From Brachybacterium phenoliresistens (GTDB taxonomy: Bacteria > Actinomycetota > Actinomycetes > Actinomycetales > Dermabacteraceae): DNA of 64,000 nucleotides. Positions 16,753 to 24,834 of the stretch are shown in pieces. Positions within the stretch are counted from its first letter, which is position 1; each line of letters starts with the position of its first letter. Made by a program: the position numbers and the translations under genes. The notes under the pieces are model-generated. The model ran no database searches and was not told where the DNA came from. It saw nothing but the letters and a program-made list of their open reading frames with translations. The DNA lies in NCBI RefSeq assembly GCF_000576425.1, contig NZ_KK069989.1, positions 422,078-486,077 of the forward strand, read 5' to 3'.

Positions 16753-16793
16753 GTCAGGAGTCTGACATAGTGTCCCATGTCAGGAACCTGACA
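16744..16793 (+). promoter_or_regulatory. VOC-gene promoter with two MarR-type palindromic operators
   Basis: A -35-like TTGCGT (16744-16749) and -10-like CATAGT (16766-16771) are spaced 16 nt. Two near-perfect 16-bp palindromes, TGTCAGGAGTCTGACA (16752-16767) and TGTCAGGAACCTGACA (16778-16793), lie in the spacer and just after the start site, centres 26 bp apart. Both share the arms TGTCAG / CTGACA. The first also covers the MarR start codon on the other strand. Confidence 0.75.
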
Positions 16794-16820
16794 TTCGAAT
16801 CCCGACATGAGGAGCCCGCC

Positions 16821-17189
16821 ATGAGCGTCATCGGACCCGACTTCATCGCCCTGCAGGTGCGCGACCTGGAGGCCTCGGCCTCGTTCTACGAGGAGGTGCT
16901 GGGCCTGCGCCGCGCGGAGGCCTCGCCTCCCGGGGCCGTCGTCTTCGCGACCGCGCCCATCCCCTTCGCCGTCCGCGAGCCCCTGCCGGGGGTCGATCTG
17001 GAGGAGACGGACCGGCCCGGTCTGGGCGTCGCCCTCTGGCTGCGGGCCGAGGACGTCGCGGCGGTGCGCGAGGCGCTGGACGCCGCCGGCCGGCCGATCC
17101 TGCGGGACCTGGCGCCGAGCCCCTTCGGGCTCACCCTCACCTTCGCCGACCCGGACGGGTACGCGATCACGCTGCACGACCAGGGCTGA
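16821..17189 (+). CDS. VOC (glyoxalase/bleomycin-resistance) family protein
   Basis: A 122-residue vicinal-oxygen-chelate protein: one beta-alpha-beta-beta-beta module at each half (FIALQVRDLEASASFYEEVLGL and, near the end, LTLTFADPDGYAITLHDQG). The family includes metal-dependent dioxygenases, glyoxalase I and antibiotic-binding proteins, and this length is typical of the small stand-alone members. The first-half metal ligand position is Ala-Leu-Gln rather than His, so a binding role rather than catalysis is possible. The frame opens at 16770, but GAGGAG at 16809-16814 positions the start at ATG 16821. Divergence from the MarR gene suggests induction by the MarR ligand. Confidence 0.85.
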   Translation: MSVIGPDFIALQVRDLEASASFYEEVLGLRRAEASPPGAVVFATAPIPFAVREPLPGVDLEETDRPGLGVALWLRAEDVAAVREALDAAGRPILRDLAPSPFGLTLTFADPDGYAITLHDQG

Positions 17190-17235
17190 GCCGCGCAGGG
17201 GGATCCGGGCGGGCGTCCGCCCGGCCGCGCGGAGG

Positions 17236-17289
17236 GTCGCGGTCCGTCAGAGTGTCGCAGCCCGTCAGAATGTCGTGGCCCGTCAGAGG
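17236..17289. repeat. Three 18-bp tandem repeats over the 3' end of a TSUP gene
   Basis: Three imperfect copies of GTCGCGGYCCGTCAGART are arranged head to tail. The last copy includes the stop codon of the TSUP gene (17283-17285), so the array probably grew outward from the gene's own 3' end. Confidence 0.7.
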
Positions 17290-18023
17290 GTCGCGGCCAG
17301 GCCGCGCGCCAGCGCGATGACCGCCCCGGCCAGCGCGATGCCGACCACCACCCGCATGGCCGCGGGGCCGTCGACGCGCCGCGCCAGCGCGTCCCCGGCC
17401 AGCAGCCCGGCGCCCAGCGCCAGCAGCAGGGCGATCCAGCCGCTCATCGGCAGGGAGGGCAGGGAGCGCTTCGCGGCCAGGGCCGCGGCCCCCAGCACGA
17501 CGCCCTGCAGCTGCGCGGTGGCGACGAAATGGTGGTGCTCCCAGCCGGTGGCCCGGGCGTAGACGACCACGCCCGGCCCGCCCACCCCGGCGGTGACGTT
17601 CATGAACCCCGAGGCCAGCCCGCCGCCGGCGGCCAGGGCGGGGGAGGAGGGCAGGGTGCGCCCGCGCAGCGCCATCGTCGCGAGCAGGCCGATGATCACC
17701 ACCGCGCTCACCGCCACCGTGAGCGGACCGCCGGGCAGCAGGCCCACGGCGATCGCCCCGGGGATCGTCCCGACCACGCCCATCGGCACCAGCACGGCCG
17801 CCCGCGGCCAGTCCACGTCCCGCCACAGCTGGACCAGCACGAGGAGGCTCGCCAGCAGGCCGGCCGCGTTGATGACGAGGACCCCTTCGAAGGGGCCCAG
17901 CACGAGCACCAGGAACGGCGAGGCCAGCAGGGCGAAGCCCATGCCGGTGGCCCGTTGCGCGAGTGCGCCCACGAAGACGGAGGCGGCCATGCCCAGCAGG
18001 ACGAGCAGGCTCGGCTCGGGCAC
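17283..18023 (-). CDS. TSUP (TauE/SafE) family membrane transporter
   Basis: A 246-residue membrane protein with about eight hydrophobic segments. The two-fold TSUP signature is visible: VGALAQRATGMGFALLASPFLVLVLGP in the first half and GFMNVTAGVGGPGVVVYA in the second. The family exports sulfite or sulfoacetate-type anions and related sulfur compounds. The Lrp/AsnC gene lies upstream on the same strand (120-nt gap of GTGYGATGGCGGG-like repeats), and a rhodanese gene is divergent from that regulator, so a sulfur-handling context is plausible. Confidence 0.85.
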   Translation of the reverse strand: MPEPSLLVLLGMAASVFVGALAQRATGMGFALLASPFLVLVLGPFEGVLVINAAGLLASLLVLVQLWRDVDWPRAAVLVPMGVVGTIPGAIAVGLLPGGPLTVAVSAVVIIGLLATMALRGRTLPSSPALAAGGGLASGFMNVTAGVGGPGVVVYARATGWEHHHFVATAQLQGVVLGAAALAAKRSLPSLPMSGWIALLLALGAGLLAGDALARRVDGPAAMRVVVGIALAGAVIALARGLAATL

Positions 18024-18143
18024 GACGGGGCTCCTCGGGGTGCGATGGCGGGGTGTGATGGCGGGGTGGGACGGCAGGGTGCGACGGCGGGTGCGGCCGC
18101 GGAGTGCGACGGCCGGGATCGATGCCGGGAGGGCGGCGGCGCG

Positions 18144-18602
18144 TCAGGCGGGGTCGAGCGCGCGTCCGTCCAGAGGACTCGAGTAGACCACGCTCGTGGT
18201 GATGCTGCCCAGCGCGGCCAGGCGCCCGGTGATCCGCTCGAGGTCGAGCATCCCGCGGGCGTGGACCTTGAACAGGAAGCAGTCGTCGCCGGTCACGTGG
18301 TGGGCCTCGACCACCTCGGGCGTGGAGTCCAGCACCCGGTGCAGCGGGTCGTAGTTCCCGGTCGGGTAGGCCAGGCGCACGAAGGCGGTGATGGAGTAGC
18401 CGAGCGCCGCGGGGGAGAGCGTGGCGACGTACCCGGTGATGACCCCGGCCTCCGTGAGGCGCCGCAGGCGCTCGCCGGTGGCGCTGGGGGACATCGACAC
18501 CAGGCGGCCCAGCTCGGCGATGCTCAGGCGCCCGTCGCGCTGCAGGGCCGCGATGAGGGCGCGATCGGTCCCGTCGAGGTCCAGCCGTGCATCCGATGCC
18601 AT
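18144..18602 (-). CDS. Lrp/AsnC family transcriptional regulator
   Basis: A 152-residue regulator with an N-terminal helix-turn-helix (about 8-58; LDGTDRALIAALQRDGRLSIAELGR and MSPSATGERLRRLTEAGVI) and a C-terminal RAM effector domain (about 70-148; VVEAHHVTGDDCFLFKV). Proteins of this family form octamers that sense amino acids. Start ATG 18602 lies 7 nt behind a TATCGT -10 box and lacks a ribosome binding site, so it is probably leaderless. It is divergent from the rhodanese gene across 93 nt and upstream of the TSUP gene; either could be a target. Confidence 0.9.
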   Translation of the reverse strand: MASDARLDLDGTDRALIAALQRDGRLSIAELGRLVSMSPSATGERLRRLTEAGVITGYVATLSPAALGYSITAFVRLAYPTGNYDPLHRVLDSTPEVVEAHHVTGDDCFLFKVHARGMLDLERITGRLAALGSITTSVVYSSPLDGRALDPA

Positions 18603-18609
18603 GACACCC

Positions 18610-18615
18610 ACGATA
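18610..18615 (-). promoter_or_regulatory. -10 box of Lrp/AsnC gene
   Basis: TATCGT on the minus strand ends 7 nt before the ATG at 18602. No Shine-Dalgarno is seen. Confidence 0.45.
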
Positions 18616-18695
18616 CCGGCGCATCGACGGCCATCCGCCCCCAACGCCGCGCGGAGGGCATTCCCGCGGGAACGGATCGACGGTGCACTGGAGCC

Positions 18696-19187
18696 ATGAC
18701 CGCAGACACCGCCCCGACCTGTCCCGACGTCTCCGCCGAGCCCGATGCCCCCGGGGTCGACATCTCCGAGCGCGCCCGCAGCGCGGCCGCGCACTTCGCC
18801 GCGAAGCTCGAGCACGAGACGGACCCCTCCGACCTCGCCGCCGCACGGGCCTCGGCGACCCCGCCGATCATCGTCGACACCCGCGCGCAGGCCGCCTGGG
18901 ACCAGGGACACATCCCCGGCGCCCTGCACATCCCCGGCCCCGAGCTCGCCTCCCGGGCACAGCATGAGCTGCCGGATCGCGACGCCCCCGTCGTCGTCTA
19001 CTGCTGGGGGCCGGGCTGCAACGGCTCCACCCGCGCGGCGCTGACGCTGTCCCGCCTCGGGTACACCGGGGTGCGCGAGCTCATCGGCGGCTTCGAGTAC
19101 TGGGCGCGCGAGGGGCTCGCGATCCGCACGGCGCAGGGCCGCACCCGGCACCCGGTCGACCCGCTCACCGCGCCCATCGGCCTGTAG
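18696..19187 (+). CDS. Rhodanese-domain protein
   Basis: A 163-residue single-domain rhodanese. Residues about 55-150 show the fold: PIIVDTRAQAAWDQGHIPGALHIPG, then VVVYCWGPGCNGSTRAAL with the likely sulfur-carrying cysteine C108 (C103 is the alternative), and the C-terminal VRELIGGFEYWAREG. The N-terminal about 50 residues are helical and acidic and not part of the domain. Rhodaneses transfer sulfane sulfur to cyanide or protein acceptors. GGAG lies a few nt before ATG 18696. It is divergent from the Lrp/AsnC regulator. Confidence 0.88.
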   Translation: MTADTAPTCPDVSAEPDAPGVDISERARSAAAHFAAKLEHETDPSDLAAARASATPPIIVDTRAQAAWDQGHIPGALHIPGPELASRAQHELPDRDAPVVVYCWGPGCNGSTRAALTLSRLGYTGVRELIGGFEYWAREGLAIRTAQGRTRHPVDPLTAPIGL

Positions 19188-19236
19188 AGCGCAGAACCCT
19201 CGTCCTCCGCCTCAGTGTGCATGCCGTAGGCGAGCG

Positions 19237-20508
19237 TCACCATTCGTCAGGATCTTCGGTATCGATGTAGCGGCTCACGTACCCGTCTCCGGTCACGGTG
19301 ATGGTGACGGACTCTTCCGCATTCGTGGGCTTGATCTCCAGTTGATACGTGACGTCTTGGGGGCGTGAAGCGTTCTCCGAAACGAAATGAATCCCGAGAA
19401 GCAAGCCCTCCGTGTATTCGTCACTGTCGTCCGCCGGATCGTACAGGACAGTATCCCCAAGTCGGAGCGGGGTTAGGTCCCCAGGGTCGGTGACGATCCA
19501 CCGGTATCGGTCCTCGTCTTGGGAGTCATCTTCCTCGTAAGTCTGGTTCTCGGTCGTCTTGACCGGCACTGCGATCTTGACTGGCCGGCTAGGTGGCACG
19601 TGGGGTGCGCCTGGGGCGCGGACCAGGTCCTCCCCCTCGAGCAGGAGCAGCTTGGCGTCGAACGCTGCATGGTGGTTGGCGCAGAGGACCCGCACGTTGC
19701 TGGTGCTCGCTGCCCCACCCTGGCTGTCGGGAATGATGTGGGCCGCTTCGAGGACCTGGGGAACATCGAGTCCGCAGTACATGCATCGGGCGCCATACCT
19801 CTGTAGTGCGGCCTCGCGGAGCGGTGCCTGATGGAGGCGCTGCCTAGTGACGCGCTGGATATAGCGACGCTCAAACTCGATCTCCTCGTCGCCCGAAGGC
19901 TCTGATTCTGCTCCAGAGGTTGTTCCCGGGAAGCCTAGAAGGGCCCCCAGGTATGGGTTGTGCCAATCGGAACGACGGGTTCCTTGACGCTGATTCCACG
20001 TCGCGCTTAGGACTTCTAGAAAATCGCGGTTGCTAAGGGCGGCAAAGAGGTCTCCGAGTGTCTCCCCGTGCACGCCGATGTCTCCATTGTCGGCAGTGCT
20101 CTGCCGAAGTTCATCCAATGCCGGCAGGTCTCGGTCGAGCCCTTTTGGAATTCGGGCGCCCCACGAGGTCACGAGGCCTGAGGAAGACTCGAACCAGACA
20201 TAGAACAGCTCGATGTTTGCGCCACTCACTGTCGCAAACCGCTGCTCGTCAGTGGCTCCGGCCCAGCTCGGCATCGCCGACACGGACCAGCGGTCGGTTT
20301 TGTCGAGTCCGACGGCGCACATGTATGAGCGCAGCATGGCCAGCGCCGTGGGAGCGTCTGGCATCGACAGGGCGTAGGTGAATGACGCGAGCGACCTCGT
20401 CCCACCCCGCCGTCCACGCCGAAATTGCCAAGCGGGGCGCTCGATGTCGAGGTCGGCGATCAGGTCGCGTTCCCTGGCGATCTGGGTGTCCGGATCCAAC
20501 AGCTTCAT
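19237..20508 (-). CDS. HNH endonuclease with unrecognised N- and C-terminal domains, low-GC insert
   Basis: A 423-residue protein. A zinc-type HNH nuclease domain lies at about 237-290: ARCMYCGLDVPQVLEAAHIIP (C242, C245, H257), then NVRVLCANHHAAFDAKLL with the H279/H280 pair. This arrangement resembles the McrA/HNH_2 type of restriction nuclease. Residues 1-230 form a domain I do not recognise (ELFYVWFESSSGLVTSW); by position it may recognise DNA, as in modification-dependent nucleases. The C-terminal 110 residues are acidic and beta-rich. Codon use is clearly less GC-rich than in all neighbours (many A/T third positions), so it was probably acquired recently. No methylase is adjacent, so a type IV-like or orphan restriction role is inference. 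Confidence 0.8.
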   Translation of the reverse strand: MKLLDPDTQIARERDLIADLDIERPAWQFRRGRRGGTRSLASFTYALSMPDAPTALAMLRSYMCAVGLDKTDRWSVSAMPSWAGATDEQRFATVSGANIELFYVWFESSSGLVTSWGARIPKGLDRDLPALDELRQSTADNGDIGVHGETLGDLFAALSNRDFLEVLSATWNQRQGTRRSDWHNPYLGALLGFPGTTSGAESEPSGDEEIEFERRYIQRVTRQRLHQAPLREAALQRYGARCMYCGLDVPQVLEAAHIIPDSQGGAASTSNVRVLCANHHAAFDAKLLLLEGEDLVRAPGAPHVPPSRPVKIAVPVKTTENQTYEEDDSQDEDRYRWIVTDPGDLTPLRLGDTVLYDPADDSDEYTEGLLLGIHFVSENASRPQDVTYQLEIKPTNAEESVTITVTGDGYVSRYIDTEDPDEW

Positions 20509-20854
20509 GATGTCTGCACCTCTTCTTTAGTGGCTAGCGGGTCGCTGGATGCCAGTCGAGGCAGCTTGCGCCTTGGCGAGCTCGATCGTCGGTACCGAGA
20601 CTGAGATTACCTTCCGGACTGCGGAATCCATCGTCGGTGGAGCGGAGAATGTCGAGCTCTCCAAACCGCCGATAAGGCGGACTCTTGGGCCTTGGTGGAG
20701 AAAGTGTGCTTGCGTGGGACAGCGCTCGTGACGGCCGTGCTCCTCGTGCTCGGCATCCGGGGCCGCCCGCGCGGCGAATGCGACGGCCCAGGAGCCGTCC
20801 GGCAGCGAAGCTGCACGGGGCCTCCCGGGCCGTCGATCTTGCGGACGACCGCGA
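20509..20854. other. Edge of lower-GC insert, no gene seen
   Basis: Base composition stays relatively AT-rich until about 20730 and then returns to the very high GC of the neighbourhood. Short open frames here on both strands have no recognisable content. I see no tRNA, transposase or clear direct repeat that would mark an integration site. Confidence 0.5.
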
Positions 20855-22402
20855 TCAGATGTCGCGGAACGTCTCGATCTTCGCGCCCAGGGCGTTCAGG
20901 CGCTCGGCGAGATCCTCGTAGCCGCGGTTGATGACATACACGCTGCGCAGCACCGAGGTGCCCTTCGCGGCGAGCATCGCCAGCAGGATCACGACGGCCG
21001 GGCGCAGCGCCGGCGGGCAGACGATCTCCGTGCCGGACCAGCGGGTGGGGCCCTCGATGAGCACCCGGTGCGGGTCCATGAGCTTCACGCGGGCGCCGAG
21101 CTTGGTGAGCTCGGTGAGGTAGATGGCGCGGTTCTCGTACACCCAGTCGTGCAGCAGGGTCTGGCCCTCGGCGGTCGCGGCGATCACCGCGAAGAACGGC
21201 AGGTTGTCGATGTTCAGGCCCGGGAACGGCATCGGGTGGATCTTGTCGATCGGCGCCTTGAGATCCGAGGGGTGGGTGGTGATGTCCACCAGGCGGGTCT
21301 CGCCGTTGTCGGCGACGTACTCCGCCGAGCGCTCGTAGCGGAAGCCCATCTCCTCGAGGATCGCCAGCTCGATCTCCAGGAACTCGATCGGCACGCGGCG
21401 CACCGTGATGCTCGAGCGGGTGACGATGGCGGCGGTGATCAGGCTCATCGCCTCGATCGGGTCCTCGCTGGGGGAGTACTCGACGTCGGTGCGGATCTCG
21501 GCGCGGCCGTGGACGCGCAGGGTCGTGGTGCCGATGCCCTCGATCCGCACGCCCAGCCTCTCGAGGAAGAAGCACAGGTCCTGGACCATGTAGTTGGGGC
21601 TGGCGTTGCGGATGACCGTCTCGCCCTCGTAGCGGGCGGCCGCCAGCAGCGCGTTCTCGGTGACGGTGTCCCCGCGCTCGGTGAGGACGATGGGGCGGCT
21701 CGGGCGGGTGCCCTGCGCGGCCGATGCCTGGTAGTGGCCCTCGGTCGCCACGACGGTCAGGCCGAAGGGGCGCAGCGCCGTCATGTGGGGTTCGACGGTG
21801 CGGGTGCCCAGGTCGCAGCCGCCGGCGTAGGGCAGCTGGAAGGACTCCTCGCGGTGCATGAGCGGGCCCAGGAACATGATGATGGAGCGGGTGCGGCGCG
21901 CCGCGGCGGCGTCCATCGCGTCCAGGTCCAGCTGCTCGGGCACCCGGATCTCGAGGTCGCCCTGGTCGTTCAGCCAGCGGGCCTTCACGCCGATGGAGAC
22001 GAGCACCTCGAGCAGGCGGTTGACCTCCTCGATGCGGGCCACCTTGCGCAGCACCGTGGTGCCGACGTTCAGCAGGGAGGCGCACAGCAGGGCGACGCCC
22101 GCGTTCTTGGAGCTCTTCACATCGATGCTGCCGTGCAGCTCGCGCTGGCCGTGCACGCGCAGGTGGCTGGGGCCGGGGGTGCCGAGCCCCACCAGCTCGG
22201 AGTCCAGGGCGGAGCCGATGCGGGAGATCATGTCGAGGGTCAGGTTCTGCTGGCCTTTCTCGATGCGGTTGATCGCGCTCTGGCTGGTGCCCAGCTGGGT
22301 CGCGAGCTGCGCCTGGGTGAGCTGGGCGCCCTGGCGGGCGTCGCGGATCATGGAACCGATCTTGGCGAGGTAGGTGGGGTCCTCGGTCTCGACTGTCGTC
22401 AT
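20855..22402 (-). CDS. Xre-type HTH fused to MurA-like UDP-GlcNAc 1-carboxyvinyltransferase
   Basis: A 515-residue fusion. Residues about 12-68 form a Cro/C1 helix-turn-helix (LTQAQLATQLGTSQSAINRIEKGQ). Residues about 80-515 form the two-domain MurA/EPSP-synthase fold: K99-N100 in SSKNAGVALL match MurA K22-N23, and C196 in PYAGGCDLGTR matches the PEP-reactive Cys115 whose change causes fosfomycin resistance. MurA makes UDP-GlcNAc-enolpyruvate, the first step of peptidoglycan synthesis. Normal MurA is about 420 residues without a DNA-binding domain. The ATG is 7 nt behind a TAGCAT box and has no ribosome binding site. A palindrome covering that box suggests the fusion represses itself. Whether the enzyme half is active or a ligand sensor is open. 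Confidence 0.88.
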   Translation of the reverse strand: MTTVETEDPTYLAKIGSMIRDARQGAQLTQAQLATQLGTSQSAINRIEKGQQNLTLDMISRIGSALDSELVGLGTPGPSHLRVHGQRELHGSIDVKSSKNAGVALLCASLLNVGTTVLRKVARIEEVNRLLEVLVSIGVKARWLNDQGDLEIRVPEQLDLDAMDAAAARRTRSIIMFLGPLMHREESFQLPYAGGCDLGTRTVEPHMTALRPFGLTVVATEGHYQASAAQGTRPSRPIVLTERGDTVTENALLAAARYEGETVIRNASPNYMVQDLCFFLERLGVRIEGIGTTTLRVHGRAEIRTDVEYSPSEDPIEAMSLITAAIVTRSSITVRRVPIEFLEIELAILEEMGFRYERSAEYVADNGETRLVDITTHPSDLKAPIDKIHPMPFPGLNIDNLPFFAVIAATAEGQTLLHDWVYENRAIYLTELTKLGARVKLMDPHRVLIEGPTRWSGTEIVCPPALRPAVVILLAMLAAKGTSVLRSVYVINRGYEDLAERLNALGAKIETFRDI

Positions 22403-22409
22403 GACCGCG

Positions 22410-22432
22410 ATGCTATCTCACATATGAGATAG
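22410..22432 (-). promoter_or_regulatory. Palindromic operator on HTH-MurA promoter
   Basis: Arms CTATCTCA (22413-22420) and TGAGATAG (22425-22432) with spacer CATA form a perfect 8-bp inverted repeat, a shape common for Cro/C1-type repressors. It overlaps the -10 box TAGCAT (minus strand, 22410-22415), which lies 7 nt before the ATG at 22402. Confidence 0.65.
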
Positions 22433-22553
22433 GCGGGTGTGATCTTGGAGGCGCCCGGCGATCGCGTGCCATCGGGCACCATGGCGCAGAGGCACGATCC
22501 CGGACGCAGGCCCGCGGGCGTGCCCCGCACCAACCGCACACGGAGAGGACGAC

Positions 22554-22853
22554 ATGGCCGACAGCACCGACAGCACCTCGGATCCGGCGATCGAGCTGCG
22601 CCTGGGAGACCGGGAGCTCGAGATCTCGGACCGCTACGAGACGGCCAGCATCGCCAACGACGTGCTCATCGGCCTGTGGTTCATCGTCGGCTCGGTGCTC
22701 TTCTTCTCCGAGCAGCTGGCGACGGCCGGGACATGGCTGTTCCTGATCGGCAGCGTGCAGATGACCATCCGCCCCGCGATCCGTCTCGCCCGGCGGGTGC
22801 ACCTGCGGCGGCTGTCGGGCGAGCGGACCACGGCCCACCCCATGGACTTCTGA
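22554..22853 (+). CDS. YrhK-like small membrane protein
   Basis: A 99-residue protein resembling the YrhK domain: a charged N-terminus (DRELEISDRYETASIANDV), then two membrane segments (about 38-56, LIGLWFIVGSVLFFSE, and 60-75, TAGTWLFLIGSVQM), then a basic tail. The function of this family is not established. GGAGAGG lies 5 nt before the start. It is divergent from the HTH-MurA gene and convergent with the oxidoreductase operon. Confidence 0.75.
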   Translation: MADSTDSTSDPAIELRLGDRELEISDRYETASIANDVLIGLWFIVGSVLFFSEQLATAGTWLFLIGSVQMTIRPAIRLARRVHLRRLSGERTTAHPMDF

Positions 22854-22876
22854 GGCTCGCGGCCCCGAGAGGGGCC

Positions 22877-22911
22877 GGGCCCCGGCGACCCGCGGGGCGT
22901 CGCCGGGGCCC
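22877..22911. terminator. Bidirectional terminator-like hairpin
   Basis: A perfect 13-bp inverted repeat, GGGCCCCGGCGAC (22877-22889) and GTCGCCGGGGCCC (22899-22911), with a 9-nt loop lies between convergent genes ending at 22853 and 22946. No T-run is present. Confidence 0.6.
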
Positions 22912-22945
22912 GAGCAGCCTCAGGGGCCTCAGGGGCCCAGGGACC

Positions 22946-24091
22946 TCAGGGGATGATCACCTCCTCCACCTGGCCCGATGCCGCGGAGCGGGCCGCCGCC
23001 TCCATGAGCGCGATGCTGCCGAGGTTGGCGGCCCCGGCGGTCTCCGGGACGGTGCCGTTCTCGATCGCGTCGCGGAAGATCGCCAGGTTCTCGGAGCGGT
23101 CGTACAGCTCCTGCCGCGGCAGCTCGATCACCTCGAGCCCATCGGCCGGGGCCTCCTGGACGGTGCCGGTGCGGGCAGGACCGCCGGCCCCCGGGGCCCC
23201 GGCGTCGCCGGCCCCGGCACCCGGCGCCTGCGCGCGGGAGTCCTCGAGGACGGGACGGCGCACGGTGACGATGTCCGCGGCGGCCGGATCCTCGGCGGTG
23301 CCCTCGCGGCTGGTGAAGTACAGCTCGCCCTTCTCCCCGGCGATGTGCCACTCGCCCGCCCACGGCGTCGGCTCGCCGCGGCTGAGCCAGCTGCCGCGAT
23401 AGCTGACCACCAGGCCATCGGCCATCTCGATGGTGATGACGGCCGATGCCTCCTCGAGGTACTTGCTGAAGGAGGGGTCCTTGACCTTGGCGTACACCCG
23501 CGCGGCCTCCTGGCCGGTGACCTTGCGCAGCAGGTCGAAGTGGTGGATGGCCATGTCGTTGATCAGCGGGTGCGGGAAGCGGTAGTGCGGGTGGTCCTCG
23601 AAGGGGAGGTCGTTGTCCCAGCGCCGGAAGTCGATGCTGATCGCGGCGAGCTCGCCGAGCACGCCCTCCGCCAGCAGCCGCTGGGCGGCCCGCGGCGCCG
23701 GATAGGTGCGGTAGTTCTGGCTGACCTGGATGACCAGCCCGAGCTCCTCCGCACGGCGCACGGCGGTGACCGCCTCCGCGGCCGTGTTCGCGAACGGCTT
23801 CTCGACCAGCACGTGCTTGCCGGCCTCGAGGGCCTCCAGCGCCAGCGGCACATGCGTGACCGCCGGCGCCGTGATGACCACGGCATCGGCCTCGACCGCG
23901 GCGAGGGCCTCGGTGAGGGAGGCGAAGGCCTGCCCGTCCTCCAGGCCCAGCTCCTCCTGGACGCGGCGCAGGGTGCTCTCGCTCGGGTCGGCGATCGCGG
24001 CGACCTCGACGCCGGGCACCGGCGGGATGGCGTTGCGCGCCCAGTCCCCGCCCCAGCCGCCGAGGCCGACGTGGATGATCCGGATGCTCAC
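22946..24091 (-). CDS. Gfo/Idh/MocA family oxidoreductase (first copy)
   Basis: A 381-residue NAD(P)-dependent sugar or polyol oxidoreductase. The N-terminal Rossmann motif is [13 protein letters not shown]; the EKPF motif ([15 protein letters not shown]) carries the usual catalytic/cofactor lysine, and the middle segment [16 protein letters not shown] carries the catalytic histidine pattern of the family. A Pro/Gly/Ala-rich insertion (about 280-310) is unusual. It starts at GTG 24091, whose GTGA overlaps the ThuA stop. It is the last of three coupled genes (oxidoreductase, ThuA, oxidoreductase), a set often found in catabolism of modified sugars or inositols; the substrate is unknown. Confidence 0.88.
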   Translation of the reverse strand: MSIRIIHVGLGGWGGDWARNAIPPVPGVEVAAIADPSESTLRRVQEELGLEDGQAFASLTEALAAVEADAVVITAPAVTHVPLALEALEAGKHVLVEKPFANTAAEAVTAVRRAEELGLVIQVSQNYRTYPAPRAAQRLLAEGVLGELAAISIDFRRWDNDLPFEDHPHYRFPHPLINDMAIHHFDLLRKVTGQEAARVYAKVKDPSFSKYLEEASAVITIEMADGLVVSYRGSWLSRGEPTPWAGEWHIAGEKGELYFTSREGTAEDPAAADIVTVRRPVLEDSRAQAPGAGAGDAGAPGAGGPARTGTVQEAPADGLEVIELPRQELYDRSENLAIFRDAIENGTVPETAGAANLGSIALMEAAARSAASGQVEEVIIP

Positions 24092-24834
24092 GGGGCGCCT
24101 CCCGTGGTGAGCCAGTCCCGGCGGGCGGGGTTGCTCACGGCGGGCGTGGCGCGCTCGCCGGAGGGCGCGGCCCACTCCACGGCGTTGGCCAGCACGCGCC
24201 GCACCTGCGGGTGGAAGTACACGGGGTACTCCTGGTCGCCCGGGCTGAAGTAGAAGATCCGGCCGCGGCCACGGGTGAAGGTGACGCCGGAGCGGAACAC
24301 CTCCCCGCCCTCGAAGGAGCTGATGAACACCTGGTCGTCGGGGTTGGGGATGTCGAAGTGCTCCCCGTACATCTCCTGCTTCTCCACCACGAAGGGCTGG
24401 TCCACGCCGCGGGCGATGGGGTGCCCGGGGGCGCTGGTCCACACGATCTCGCGCTCGCCGTCGTTGCGCCAGGACAGCGAGCAGGTCGTGCCCATCAGGC
24501 GGATGAAGATCTTCGAGAAGTGCCCGGAATGCAGCACGATCAGGCCCATGCCGCCCTGGACGTGGCGCTGGACCCGCTCGACGACGGCGTCGTCGACCTG
24601 GTCGTGGGCGATGTGGCCCCACCACAGCAGCACGTCGGTCGCGGCGAGGGTCTCCTCGTCCAGGCCGTGCTCGGGATCGGCGAGGGTGGCGGTGGAGATC
24701 TCCGCCTGCTCGCCCAGCAGCTCGCCGAGGCCCTGCGCGATGGCGCCGTGGATCCCGTCGGGGTAGATCGCGCGGATCTCCTCCTGGGTGGTCTCGTGGA
24801 CGTTCTCGTTCCAAACGAGGACTCGGATGCTCAT
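24088..24834 (-). CDS. ThuA-domain protein (trehalose-utilisation-like)
   Basis: A 248-residue protein of the ThuA family, a class I glutamine-amidotransferase-like fold. Recognisable blocks are [10 protein letters not shown] at the start, [27 protein letters not shown] and [21 protein letters not shown]. ThuA-like proteins act in trehalose and other disaccharide utilisation and are regularly cotranscribed with Gfo/Idh/MocA dehydrogenases, as here. Both its start and its stop overlap the neighbouring oxidoreductase genes (ATGA and GTGA), which indicates translational coupling. The precise reaction is not established. Confidence 0.88.
   Translation of the reverse strand: MSIRVLVWNENVHETTQEEIRAIYPDGIHGAIAQGLGELLGEQAEISTATLADPEHGLDEETLAATDVLLWWGHIAHDQVDDAVVERVQRHVQGGMGLIVLHSGHFSKIFIRLMGTTCSLSWRNDGEREIVWTSAPGHPIARGVDQPFVVEKQEMYGEHFDIPNPDDQVFISSFEGGEVFRSGVTFTRGRGRIFYFSPGDQEYPVYFHPQVRRVLANAVEWAAPSGERATPAVSNPARRDWLTTGGAP

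Noticed and set aside
19237..20508. Prophage or integrative element remnant
   Set aside because: No integrase, transposase, tRNA target or direct repeats were found at the borders; only composition marks it as foreign.
20549..20731. 60-codon ORF in the low-GC gap
   Set aside because: No ribosome binding site or recognisable content; it looks like chance in a non-coding edge.
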